DNA from: Dubosiella muris
Lineage (GTDB): Bacteria > Bacillota_I > Bacilli_A > Erysipelotrichales > Erysipelotrichaceae
Assembly: GCF_004793885.1 (NCBI RefSeq)
Contig: NZ_SRYG01000008.1
Span: forward strand, 34,366 to 98,365
DNA length: 64,000 bases
Direction of reading: 5' to 3'
Both the position numbers and the translations under genes were made by a program. Under the pieces are notes generated by a model. That model ran no database searches and had not been told where the DNA came from. It worked only from the letters and a program-made list of their open reading frames with translations. Position 1 is the stretch's first letter, and the number at the start of each line of letters is the position of its first letter. Below are positions 7,641 through 16,286 of this stretch, one piece after another.

Positions 7641-7663
7641 AAAGACCCGACCGGGTCTTTTTA
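7641..7663 (+). terminator. Terminator after the 6506 gene
   Basis: AAAGACCC pairs with GGGTCTTT, followed by T. A TATAAT at 7667-7672 directly downstream probably serves the next gene. Confidence 0.85.
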
Positions 7664-7718
7664 TGTTATAATGAAACCCGTATGAAACAAGATGAAAAAA
7701 CAATGAAAGGAAACGCCT

Positions 7719-8900
7719 ATGAAAACAAAAGCCGCAACCCGCATTCAAGCCATCGACAGCCCGTCGTTTACCGAGCTGTTTGAAGCCAAAAAAAGATACA
7801 CCGCCAAAACCGGAAAGGAAGTCATCGACTTTTCCATCGGTTCCAGCGACATTCCGCCCCACCACGCGATCAAGGAGGAACTCGCCAGACAAGCGCTCAA
7901 CGATGAAAGCTACCAGTATTCTCTAGCGCCTCTTTCCGAAATGGTCGCCGCTATTGCGCGCTGGTACCATACCCGGTATGGCGTCGATCTGGCAGAAGAC
8001 GAAATCGTCACCGTTAAAGGAAGCCAGGAAGCGCTCAGCCACATTCCGCTGGCGTTTTGCGATCCAGGCGATCTCGTGCTCATTCCAGACCCGTATTATC
8101 CGATTTACGGCGTGGCGCCAAGACTGGCCGGGGCCGACATCGTTTTTCTGCCGCTCAAAGAAGAAAACGACTATTTGATCGACTTTGACGCGATCCAGGA
8201 GGACGTAGCCAGAAAAGCGAAGCTGATGTACGTGTCGTACCCCAACAATCCGACCGGAAAGACGGCGCCCGACTCGTTTTACGAGCGCCTGATTCGCTTC
8301 GCGAAACGATACGACATTGTCGTTTTGCACGACAACGCCTACAGCGAGCTCGTATTCGACAAAGAACCCGGCAAAAGCTTTTTGTCGTTCGAGGGAGCGA
8401 AAGACGTCGGAATCGAGCTGAACTCGTTTTCCAAGTCGTATTCCATGGGCGGCGCCCGGCTCGCCGTCATGGTAGGCAACCGGGAATTGATCGCCATATA
8501 TAAAAGGATGATGAACATGATCGACTTCCAGGCGTTTGGCGCCGTACAGCGCGCCGGAATTGCCGCTCTGGCCCACCACGACCGCTTCGTGCCCGCCCTC
8601 CGGCAGGAATACCGCCGCCGGCGCGATTGGCTCATTCAAAAATTCCAGGAAGCCGGCTGGTCGATCGAGCCCCCGGAAGCGACGATGTTTGTCTGGGCGA
8701 AAATTCCGGACCACTACGAGGACAGCGCCAGCTTTCATCGCGCGCTGCTGGAGCAAGCCGGCGTTTTGACCAACGCGGGAACGAGCTTCGGCCAGGAAGG
8801 GACGCGTTACGTCCGGTTCGCGCTGGTGCGTGGCGACGCCGAGGTGGAAGAAGCGGCCCGGCGGATTCAGGAAGCGGGATTGCTGGCCCCGATAAAATAA
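7719..8900 (+). CDS. PLP-dependent aminotransferase, class I/II
   Basis: A 393-residue fold-type I aminotransferase of the aspartate/LL-diaminopimelate (DapL-like) group. Visible motifs are YPNNPTGK (about 167-174), HDNAYSEL, where the Asp and Tyr contact the cofactor, and SFSKSYSMGGARLA, with the Schiff-base lysine near 237 and the phosphate-binding arginine. It probably transfers the amino group between an amino acid and 2-oxoglutarate; the substrate is not clear from sequence. It stands alone, with a TATAAT upstream. No biosynthetic neighbours help to assign a pathway. Confidence 0.85.
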   Translation: MKTKAATRIQAIDSPSFTELFEAKKRYTAKTGKEVIDFSIGSSDIPPHHAIKEELARQALNDESYQYSLAPLSEMVAAIARWYHTRYGVDLAEDEIVTVKGSQEALSHIPLAFCDPGDLVLIPDPYYPIYGVAPRLAGADIVFLPLKEENDYLIDFDAIQEDVARKAKLMYVSYPNNPTGKTAPDSFYERLIRFAKRYDIVVLHDNAYSELVFDKEPGKSFLSFEGAKDVGIELNSFSKSYSMGGARLAVMVGNRELIAIYKRMMNMIDFQAFGAVQRAGIAALAHHDRFVPALRQEYRRRRDWLIQKFQEAGWSIEPPEATMFVWAKIPDHYEDSASFHRALLEQAGVLTNAGTSFGQEGTRYVRFALVRGDAEVEEAARRIQEAGLLAPIK

Positions 8901-9033
8901 AAACGGTATTTTTTCGATGAATTATGTTAAAAAATAGAATGTAAGGGCTTCCTGTTTATTTTTCGATTTTGAATGTTATAATAAATCTATAATATTTTGA
9001 GGAAATCCTTGAAGAAAGAAAGAAGGAAAATAA

Positions 9034-11262
9034 ATGAGGGAAATCTTAAATATTAACAAAGATTGGGAATTTAAAAAGCAAGATGGCAACGATCATGTCG
9101 AAGCCGTTCATGTTCCACATACTTGGAACGCCGTTGACGGAACCGATGGTGGCAACGACTACTGGCGCGGAACCGCCGTGTACACCAAAACGTTCGCGAA
9201 ACCGGCTTTAGCCGAAGACGAGCAGCTCTGGCTGGAAATCAACGGCGCCAACTCGACTTCCAAAGTCGTATTCAACGGACAGCCGCTGGCCGAGCACAAA
9301 GGAGGCTACTCCACATACCGCGTTGATTTGACGCCGGCGCTGGCCGAAAACAACACGCTGGAAATCATCGTCGACAACGCGCCAAACAGCGAAGTCTATC
9401 CGCAACAAGCCGACTTTACGTTTTATGGCGGATTGTACCGCGACGTCAATTTGATCCGCGTCAACAAGGCGCACTTCGCCCTGGGATACTATGGCGGATG
9501 CGGCGTGGCGCTCACGCCGGAAGTGCTTGCCGACGGAAAAGGGCAAGTCAAAGTGGAAGCGTACACTGAAAACGCGAAAAACGGGGACGTTGTTTCCGTT
9601 CAAATCCAAAACGTCGAAGGCGAGATGGTCGCGCAAGGCGAGGGTGTCATTGAAGACAACCACGCTTCGTTCGTCATCGCGATGGAAAACATTCACTTGT
9701 GGGATGGCGTGGAAGATCCATACTTGTACACAGCCAACGTGCAGCTGGCCCAGGACGGCCGCGCCATCGACGCGCAATCCATCCGGATTGGTTTCCGTAC
9801 ATTCGAAATCGACCCGGAAAAAGGATTTATTTTGAACGGACGGCCATACCAGCTCATCGGAACCGCGCGCCATCAGGACTGGGAAGGCATCGGCAACGCC
9901 CTGACGCGTGAAAACCACGAAATCGACATGGCGCTCTTGAAAGAAATGGGCGCGAGAACGATTCGCGGCGCCCACTACCAGCACGACCAGGCATGGTACG
10001 ATCTGGCCGATGAAAACGGATTGATCATGTGGGCGGAAATCCCGTACATTTCCACGCACATGGCTAACGAGGCGGCCAACGAAAACACCCAAGAGCAAAT
10101 GCGCGAAATGATCATTCAAAACTACAACCACCCTTCGATTTTCGTATGGGGATTGTCCAACGAGATCACGATTGGTGGCGAAAGCGAAGACTTGCTGGAA
10201 AACCACCGCAAACTCAACGATTTAGCGCACACGCTTGACCCGACAAGAAAGACGGTCATGGCGCACGTGAGCATGCTTCCGACGACAAGTCCGCTCGTGA
10301 CTTTGCCGGACGCGACAAGCTACAACCAGTATTTTGGATGGTACGTAGGAAAAATCGAAGACAACGACAAATGGTTCGATGACTTCCACGCCCAATATCC
10401 AAACGTAGCCATCGGTATTTCTGAATTTGGCGCCGACGCCAACCCGCAATACCACGCGGAAAAGCCAGGACGTGGCGACTATACCGAGGACTATCAGGCG
10501 CTTTACCACGAGCACATGCTCAAAATGGTAACCGACCGGCCTTGGATCTGGGCGATGCACGTATGGAACGGATTCGACTTCGCGGCCGACGCCCGCGACG
10601 AAGGCGGTGTGCCAGGACGCAACCAGAAAGGTTTGGTCACGTTCGACCGGAAGACGAAGAAAGACTCGTACTACATTTACCAGGCGTATCTTTCTAAAAC
10701 ACCGTTCGTGCATTTGACGAAAAAACGTTACATCGACCGCGAGCAGCCGGTGACGGAAGTGAAAGTGTACACCAACGAGCCGGAAGCAACGTTGTATGTC
10801 GACGGACAAAACATGGGCACGCAAAAAGCGGTGGACCACATTTGCCGCTGGAACGTGGAAATCAGCAAAGAGCACGCCATCAAAGTCGTAGGAAGCGATG
10901 AAACGATCAACGACACGATGACGATCCGCAAAGTCGACGAGAAAAACGAGGACTACATCGTCAAGGGCGGCAGCGTCCACAACTGGTTCGACGACGGCGT
11001 GGAAAAAGACGGCTACTTGTCCATCATGGATTCGATTGGCGACGTGATGGCCGTACCGGAAGCCATGGAAGTCCTGCGCCCGGTTCTGGAAGGCTTGCAA
11101 AATATGCTTGGCAAGCGCGATGACGAAGGGGAAATCCCGGCCATGGACATGAACACGATGATGATGGCGTTCCCGGTTGAAACCGCCCTGCGTATGAGCG
11201 GCGCGCTGACAAAAGAGGAAATCATCGAGCTGAACAAAACGCTGAACAAAATTAAAAAATAA
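9034..11262 (+). CDS. Glycoside hydrolase family 2, probable beta-galactosidase
   Basis: A 742-residue cytoplasmic GH2 enzyme. The order is a jelly-roll sugar-binding domain (1-180; VHVPHTWNAVDG, YWRGTAVYTK), an Ig-like domain (180-270), the TIM-barrel catalytic domain (270-570) with acid/base Glu377 in WGLSNEI and nucleophile Glu464 in ISEFGAD, and then a C-terminal Ig-like and helical extension. No signal peptide is present. The segment GRNQKGLVTFDRKTKKDSYY is common in bacterial GH2 beta-galactosidases. It also contains an N-x-K pair as in beta-glucuronidases, so glucuronidase is a weaker alternative given the uronate genes 8 kb away. It is monocistronic, with a TATAAT at 8977-8982 and a terminator downstream. 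Confidence 0.85.
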   Translation: MREILNINKDWEFKKQDGNDHVEAVHVPHTWNAVDGTDGGNDYWRGTAVYTKTFAKPALAEDEQLWLEINGANSTSKVVFNGQPLAEHKGGYSTYRVDLTPALAENNTLEIIVDNAPNSEVYPQQADFTFYGGLYRDVNLIRVNKAHFALGYYGGCGVALTPEVLADGKGQVKVEAYTENAKNGDVVSVQIQNVEGEMVAQGEGVIEDNHASFVIAMENIHLWDGVEDPYLYTANVQLAQDGRAIDAQSIRIGFRTFEIDPEKGFILNGRPYQLIGTARHQDWEGIGNALTRENHEIDMALLKEMGARTIRGAHYQHDQAWYDLADENGLIMWAEIPYISTHMANEAANENTQEQMREMIIQNYNHPSIFVWGLSNEITIGGESEDLLENHRKLNDLAHTLDPTRKTVMAHVSMLPTTSPLVTLPDATSYNQYFGWYVGKIEDNDKWFDDFHAQYPNVAIGISEFGADANPQYHAEKPGRGDYTEDYQALYHEHMLKMVTDRPWIWAMHVWNGFDFAADARDEGGVPGRNQKGLVTFDRKTKKDSYYIYQAYLSKTPFVHLTKKRYIDREQPVTEVKVYTNEPEATLYVDGQNMGTQKAVDHICRWNVEISKEHAIKVVGSDETINDTMTIRKVDEKNEDYIVKGGSVHNWFDDGVEKDGYLSIMDSIGDVMAVPEAMEVLRPVLEGLQNMLGKRDDEGEIPAMDMNTMMMAFPVETALRMSGALTKEEIIELNKTLNKIKK

Positions 11263-11271
11263 ATAAACACG

Positions 11272-11309
11272 AAAAAAGCCGAATTCGAAAGCGAAAACGG
11301 CTTTTTTTT
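11272..11309. terminator. Bidirectional terminator between the GH2 gene and tex
   Basis: AAAAAAGCCG pairs with CGGCTTTTTTTT. A-run and T-run flank the stem, so it can stop both converging genes. Confidence 0.85.
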
Positions 11310-11314
11310 CATGT

Positions 11315-13435
11315 TCAGGAAGAAAGCTCGACCATCGACAACGCGATGCGGGCCTTTTTCTCATCCACGCTCTCCACATAACACGTGACGATATCCCCGA
11401 CATGGACGACATCGTTTGGATCTTTGACAAAGCTTCTGGACAGCTTGGAAATGTGCACCAGACCGTCTTCATGCAAACCGATATCGACAAAGGCGCCAAA
11501 GCTGACGACATTGCGAACCGTTCCTTCCAGCTTCATTCCCCGGCGCAAATCCTTCATCGTCAAAACATCGTGCTTGAGCAGCGGGGCGTCCAGGGCGTCC
11601 CGCGGATCGAGTCCGGGCGTCGAAAGCTCTTTAACGATATCCTTGAGGGTAAAGACGTCGGTACGCAACGCGGCCGCCAGCTTTTCCGTGTCGGCCACCG
11701 CCAGCTTGCGCTGGAACGCGCGCGAGCCAAGATCCGCCAAATCCAAATGCAGCTTTTCAAGCAAATGGCGCGCAATCGGATAGCTCTCCGGGTGGATTCC
11801 CGTGTTGTCGAGCGGATCGGCGCTTTCCGGAATCCGGAGAAAGCCGACGCATTGCTCATACGTTTTCGTGGAAATTCCTTTGATTTGCGCGATTTGCGCG
11901 CGCGAGGTGATCGGGTGTTTTGTTTTGGCCTCGTACAACGCCTCGATGGAGCGCTTATTCAAGCCGGACACGTATTTCAAAATGCTTTTGGAAGCCGTGT
12001 TGACGTTCACGCCAACTTGATTGACGATTTTTTCCGTCGTGAAATCCAGCGAATTCGAAAGCAGCTTTTGATTGACATCGTGCTGGTATTCGCCAATCCC
12101 AATCGACTTCGGGTCGATTTTGACAAGCTCGCTCAACGGATCCTGCACGCGGCGGCCAATGGAAATCGCGGAACGCTTTTCGACCGTCAAATCCGGGAAT
12201 TCCTCTTGCGCCAGCTTGGATGCGGAATAAACGCTCGCGCCCGCTTCCGAGACGAGTAGGTATTGCACATGCGGAAAGTCTTTCAGGACGCGGGCGACAA
12301 ACTGCTCCGATTCCCGCGACGCCGTTCCGTTGCCAATCGCGATCAGCTCGATACCGTATTGGTCGATCAGGCGACCAAGGGTTTTTCTCGCGTTGTTGAA
12401 ATCGTTGTGCGGCGCGGTCGGGTAAATGACAGCCGTTTCCAGCATCGTTCCGTTTTCGTCGAGCACCGCCAGCTTGCAACCGGTCCGAAACGCCGGATCG
12501 AACCCGAGCACGCGCTTTTGTTTGATTGGACGCGTCATGAGCAAGTGCTCCAAATTGATCGCGAACGTCGCGATGGCTTTTTGATCCGCCGTTTCCTTGA
12601 GCGCGCTTCGAATCTCGCGTTTGATGGCAGGCATCAGCAGCCGTTTCATCGCGTCCTGGATGCACATCTGTAAAAACGGCGCGTTTTTCGCGTTGGAAAA
12701 ACGGATCCACTGGCGGGCGATGCGCTGCCGGGCTGGCTCCTCGTCCATCGAAAGGGAAACCGAAATCACTTTTTCCGCCTCGGCCCGGTCGATGGCGAGC
12801 GTCTGGTAGTGCTTGATCCGGTCGATTCGCTCGCAAAAACAAAAATACGTTTCGAACTGGCCTTTTTCGTCGACCGCGTCCTTTTTCTTTTTCGTTTCCA
12901 GCGTTCCCGAACGCAGCATGTGCTGGCGAAGCGTTTGGCGGACCTTGGGATCGTCCGCGATACGCTCCGCTATGATGTAGCCGGCCTGCTCAAGCGCCGT
13001 GTCCACGTCACCCGATTGGACAAGCGAGCGCGGATCTTTGTTAGGGGCGTCGAGAATCGCCTGCGCCAAAGGCTCGAATCCGGCCGCGATCGCCGCGGAC
13101 GCCTTCGTTTTTTTCTTTTCTTTATACGGCCGGTACAAGTCCTCGACTTCGCTCAAACGGGTACACTGCGCAAGCTGGCCGCGCAAGGCGTCCGTCAGCA
13201 ATCCTTTTTCTTCGACAAGCCGCAGCACATCGTCTTTGCGCTTGCGTAAATTGACCTGATACGCGTATTGCTCCTCGATCGCGCGAATCGCGTCTTCGTC
13301 GAGATTTCCGGTTTTTTCCTTGCGGTAACGGGCGATGAATGGAATCGTCGCGCCTTCCTCAAGCAGCGCGAGCACGGCTTCGACTTGAGAAGACGATAAG
13401 CCGAGCTGTTTCGATAATTGTTCAATTAATGGCAT
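11315..13435 (-). CDS. tex: Tex family RNA-binding transcription accessory protein
   Basis: A 706-residue cytoplasmic nucleic-acid-binding protein. The N-terminal helical domain contains the family signature FIARYRKEKTGNLDE. The middle holds the YqgF/RuvX-like domain (VLGFDPAFRTGCKLAVLD), then helix-hairpin-helix segments (QVGVNVNTAS, IKGISTKTYEQCVGFLRI), and the C-terminus is an S1 domain (GTVRNVVSFGAFVDIG through RIALSMVEL). Tex binds RNA and is linked to transcription and ribosome functions in several bacteria. It is a single gene converging on the GH2 gene. Confidence 0.95.
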   Translation of the reverse strand: MPLIEQLSKQLGLSSSQVEAVLALLEEGATIPFIARYRKEKTGNLDEDAIRAIEEQYAYQVNLRKRKDDVLRLVEEKGLLTDALRGQLAQCTRLSEVEDLYRPYKEKKKTKASAAIAAGFEPLAQAILDAPNKDPRSLVQSGDVDTALEQAGYIIAERIADDPKVRQTLRQHMLRSGTLETKKKKDAVDEKGQFETYFCFCERIDRIKHYQTLAIDRAEAEKVISVSLSMDEEPARQRIARQWIRFSNAKNAPFLQMCIQDAMKRLLMPAIKREIRSALKETADQKAIATFAINLEHLLMTRPIKQKRVLGFDPAFRTGCKLAVLDENGTMLETAVIYPTAPHNDFNNARKTLGRLIDQYGIELIAIGNGTASRESEQFVARVLKDFPHVQYLLVSEAGASVYSASKLAQEEFPDLTVEKRSAISIGRRVQDPLSELVKIDPKSIGIGEYQHDVNQKLLSNSLDFTTEKIVNQVGVNVNTASKSILKYVSGLNKRSIEALYEAKTKHPITSRAQIAQIKGISTKTYEQCVGFLRIPESADPLDNTGIHPESYPIARHLLEKLHLDLADLGSRAFQRKLAVADTEKLAAALRTDVFTLKDIVKELSTPGLDPRDALDAPLLKHDVLTMKDLRRGMKLEGTVRNVVSFGAFVDIGLHEDGLVHISKLSRSFVKDPNDVVHVGDIVTCYVESVDEKKARIALSMVELSS

Positions 13436-13481
13436 AAGTTCATCCTTTCAACGGCTATTTTAACGCATTTGGCGCCAAAAG

Positions 13482-13505
13482 AAAAACCGCGGTCAAACAC
13501 CGCGG
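13482..13505 (-). terminator. Terminator of the uronate operon regulator gene
   Basis: On the minus strand CCGCGG pairs with CCGCGG around 7 bases, then TTTTT. The stem overlaps the stop codon of the LacI-type gene. Confidence 0.75.
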
Positions 13506-14503
13506 CTGGACTTGGTGGAAGCGCGCGCCACCACCTTACCTGTATACATGGTTTGTTCCGGAAACTCGCTACCGCCAAGAATTTGCGTCAGGCCCATGAC
13601 CGCCTGGCCGCACATGTACGCCGCCCGGTTGTCAAAAGACGTGATCGCCGGAGACGCGAGCCGGGAAAAGATCGAATCGTTGTAGCCGGTCACGCGGATG
13701 TCGTCCGGCACGTCCAGACCCCGGTATTGCGCGACCCGCTCGACGATGGCGGCCAGCTCGTCGTCGGCGCAAACGGCCGCGTCGAACGCGCCGTTTTGCA
13801 GCAGGTCGAACACTTGCCGGCCAAGCTCTTCTGTCTGGTCGCTCAAAATGAAAAGCGTCTGTTCGTCCACTGGAATGCCGGCTTCGCGGCACGCGTTTTG
13901 AAAGCCTTTGAACTTTTGACGCACGCTATACGTGTCGCGCGTGGCCAAAAAACAAGGCTTCGTCGCGCCGCTTTCCAGGCAGCTTGCCGTCAGCGCCTGG
14001 CAGCCGCCCTCGTCGTCGCATAAAATGCTGTAAATGTTGTCGTGGGTGAGCCGGCCGTTCAAGATGAACACGGGCACGTGGTTGCTGGCGGCGTAAATAT
14101 AGCCGTTGTCGCGCTCGTTTTTTTCAATAAAATGCGAGCCGATAAAAATCAGGGCGTCCACATGGCGGGAGGCGAGCAGCTCCACGTGTTCTTTCTTTGC
14201 TTCCAATTCGTCTCCCGTACAGCAAAGCATCGCCGTATAGCCATGTTTTTTTAAATCCTGCTCTAAATAGTAGACGCATTGCGCCTGATACAAATCCCGA
14301 ATGTTCGTCGAAAGGATGCCGATCGTCTTCATGCTGGACGTCGACATCCCGCGGGCGAACGCGTTGGGGGAGTAGCTGTTTTTCTCAATGACAGCCATCA
14401 CTTTTTTTCTTGTTTTTTCTGAAACGTAACCCGAGTTGTTGATGACGCGACTCACCGTGGCGATCGACACGCCGGATTGTTCAGAAATATCGTAGATATT
14501 CAT
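13493..14503 (-). CDS. LacI/GalR family transcriptional regulator (probable hexuronate repressor)
   Basis: A 336-residue repressor. The N-terminal DNA-binding domain (MNIYDISEQSGVSIATVSRVINNSGYVS) has the family helix-turn-helix and hinge (about 1-58). It is followed by a periplasmic-binding-protein-like effector domain with IGILSTNIRD and the closing segment IRVTGYNDS. It is the last gene of the uxaA-uxaB-eda-kdgK cluster, separated from kdgK by a gap that holds a perfect palindrome. The two identical TGTAA-N4-TTACA sites in the uxaA/TRAP divergent region are its likely operators, with a uronate or pathway intermediate as inducer. This is inferred from position and operator symmetry. Confidence 0.85.
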   Translation of the reverse strand: MNIYDISEQSGVSIATVSRVINNSGYVSEKTRKKVMAVIEKNSYSPNAFARGMSTSSMKTIGILSTNIRDLYQAQCVYYLEQDLKKHGYTAMLCCTGDELEAKKEHVELLASRHVDALIFIGSHFIEKNERDNGYIYAASNHVPVFILNGRLTHDNIYSILCDDEGGCQALTASCLESGATKPCFLATRDTYSVRQKFKGFQNACREAGIPVDEQTLFILSDQTEELGRQVFDLLQNGAFDAAVCADDELAAIVERVAQYRGLDVPDDIRVTGYNDSIFSRLASPAITSFDNRAAYMCGQAVMGLTQILGGSEFPEQTMYTGKVVARASTKSSRGV

Positions 14504-14601
14504 CGTTTCACTCCTTCAATTCGAAGGCTGGCTTGTCCATCCAAACGCAAAAGGTCGCGCAGCCTGTTTCCAATTCTACTGTTTTACTATAAACTGTTTT
14601 G

Positions 14602-14618
14602 GTTCTCGTTACGAGAAC
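14602..14618. promoter_or_regulatory. 17-bp perfect palindrome between kdgK and the LacI-type gene
   Basis: GTTCTCGT-T-ACGAGAAC: two 8-base arms around one central base. On the minus strand it overlaps the region 17 bases upstream of TATAGT (+ strand 14585-14590), the likely -10 of the regulator gene. No T-run follows, so an operator is more likely than a terminator. Confidence 0.5.
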
Positions 14619-14621
14619 AAA

Positions 14622-15644
14622 TTATCGTTGAACGCGTCCCGAACCATCGCCCTGGGCGAGCTTTTCGACCTCGTCCACCGACACCAGGTTGTAGTCGCCT
14701 TCCACCGAGTGCTTCAGCGCGCTGGCCGCCACCGCGAACTCGATCGCGTCGTGGCTGTTTTTGCCTTCCATCAAGGCGTGGATCAATCCGCCGCCAAACG
14801 AGTCCCCGCCGCCTACGCGGTCCACGATGTTCAAATCGTATTTTTTCGAGAAGCAGTACTCGTTGCCATCATACAGCATTGCGCTCCATAAGTTGCGGTT
14901 CGCGCTAATGCTTTCCCGCAGCGTGATCGCCACTTTCTGGAAGCCGAACGTGTCCATTAGCTGTTTAGCTACGTCTTTGTAGCCTTCGTGGTTGATTTGG
15001 CCGCCATGGATGTCCGTGTTCGTCGCTTCGATGCCAAACACGTCTTTGGCGTCCTCTTCGTTGGCGATGCACACGTCGATGTACTTCGCCAGCTCGCTCA
15101 TCACTTTGTTGGCTTTTTCCTTGCTCCACAGCTTGTTGCGGTAGTTCAAGTCGCACGATACCGGAATGCCTTTTTCATGGCATTTCTTCATCGCTTCCAA
15201 CGTGATGGCCGCCACCTCGTCGTTGAGCGCCGGCGTGATGCCCGTCGTATGGAACCACTCAGCCCCGTCCAAAATCTGATCCCAGTCGAAGTCTTCCGGG
15301 CTCGCTTTCGCGATCGCGCTGTCTTTGCGGTCGTAAATGACCTTGCTTGGACGCTGGCTGGCGCCTTTTTCCAAGTAGTAAATGCCGACCCGCTCGCCGC
15401 CGCGCACGATGTCGCTTGTGTTCACGCCGTATTTGCGCAGTGAGTTCAGCGCCGCCTGCCCGATTTCATGGGCTGGCAGTTTGCTGACGAAATGCGCGTC
15501 GTGGCCGTAGTTGGCCAGCGATACCGCGACGTTGGCTTCGCCGCCGCCGTAGGTCGCGCCAAAGCTGTCGGCCTGCACGAAACGCGTGTAGCCTGCCGGC
15601 GCGAGCCGGAGCATCAATTCTCCGAATGTAATGACTTTTTTCAT
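14622..15644 (-). CDS. kdgK: 2-dehydro-3-deoxygluconokinase (KDG kinase)
   Basis: A 340-residue PfkB-family kinase that phosphorylates 2-keto-3-deoxygluconate to KDPG with ATP. Visible motifs are the N-terminal GELMLRLAP and TYGGGEANVAVSLANYG (substrate binding), CDLNYRNKLW, and the C-terminal PfkB signature DRVGGGDSFGGGLI with the catalytic Asp and anion hole. Neighbouring eda, uxaB and uxaA supply its pathway. It sits 1 bp from the eda stop, so translation is coupled. Confidence 0.93.
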   Translation of the reverse strand: MKKVITFGELMLRLAPAGYTRFVQADSFGATYGGGEANVAVSLANYGHDAHFVSKLPAHEIGQAALNSLRKYGVNTSDIVRGGERVGIYYLEKGASQRPSKVIYDRKDSAIAKASPEDFDWDQILDGAEWFHTTGITPALNDEVAAITLEAMKKCHEKGIPVSCDLNYRNKLWSKEKANKVMSELAKYIDVCIANEEDAKDVFGIEATNTDIHGGQINHEGYKDVAKQLMDTFGFQKVAITLRESISANRNLWSAMLYDGNEYCFSKKYDLNIVDRVGGGDSFGGGLIHALMEGKNSHDAIEFAVAASALKHSVEGDYNLVSVDEVEKLAQGDGSGRVQR

Positions 15645-15645
15645 T

Positions 15646-16284
15646 TTATCCTCTTACCTCATTCAATTTTTTGACTGCCTGCCGCGTCATTTCCTCGATC
15701 TGGTCGAACGCTTTCGCCTCGATCAAGTCTTTCTTTACCATCCAGCTGCCGCCGATGCAAAGAATGATGTCCTCTTTCAAATAGGCATCCATGTTCTTTT
15801 CGGAAATGCCGCCGGTCGGCATGAATTTCATCATATTGTAAGGCGCCGCGATCGCTTTGATCATCGCCAGACCGCCTGCCGGCTCGGCCGGGAAGAACTT
15901 CACGACATCGAGTCCAAGGCGGTACGCTCTTTGGACATCGGTTGGCGTGCACGTTCCCGGTGTGACCGGAATGTCTTTTTCGATGCAGTATTTGACGACT
16001 TCCTCATCGAATCCGGGGGAAACGATGAACTGCGCGCCCGCGTTGATGGCTTCGTCGACTTGTTTTGTCGTCAAAACCGTACCCGCACCGACGAGCATGT
16101 CGGGACGGGCGGCTTTCATCGCCTCGATGCAGGCGGCGGCTTCGCGGGTGCGGAATGTCACTTCCGCGGCGGGAAGACCGCCTTCGCAAAGGGCGTTGGC
16201 CAGTGGCGCGGCGTCTTCCTTATGGTCGAGAACGACGACCGGGATGATCCCGATCTCGTGGAATCGCTGTAAAGTTTTATTCAT
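15646..16284 (-). CDS. eda: KDPG/KHG aldolase
   Basis: A 212-residue class I aldolase that cleaves KDPG to pyruvate and glyceraldehyde 3-phosphate. Visible sites are the base Glu in AEVTFRT, the GAGTVLT loop, and the Schiff-base lysine in DVVKFFPAEPAGG. The frame continues upstream, but the start MNKTLQRFHEIG at 16284 has GGGAGAA just before it and matches family length. It lies between uxaB and kdgK in the operon. Confidence 0.94.
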   Translation of the reverse strand: MNKTLQRFHEIGIIPVVVLDHKEDAAPLANALCEGGLPAAEVTFRTREAAACIEAMKAARPDMLVGAGTVLTTKQVDEAINAGAQFIVSPGFDEEVVKYCIEKDIPVTPGTCTPTDVQRAYRLGLDVVKFFPAEPAGGLAMIKAIAAPYNMMKFMPTGGISEKNMDAYLKEDIILCIGGSWMVKKDLIEAKAFDQIEEMTRQAVKKLNEVRG

Positions 16285-16286
16285 GC

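Noticed and set aside
9034-11262. Beta-glucuronidase as the identity of the GH2 enzyme
   Set aside because: The N-x-K pair is present, but the surrounding sequence and C-terminal layout are typical of GH2 beta-galactosidases. Kept only as an alternative.
10222-11511. Minus-strand open frame opposite the GH2 gene
   Set aside because: It crosses the bidirectional terminator and the tex end, and the GH2 reading has catalytic motifs.
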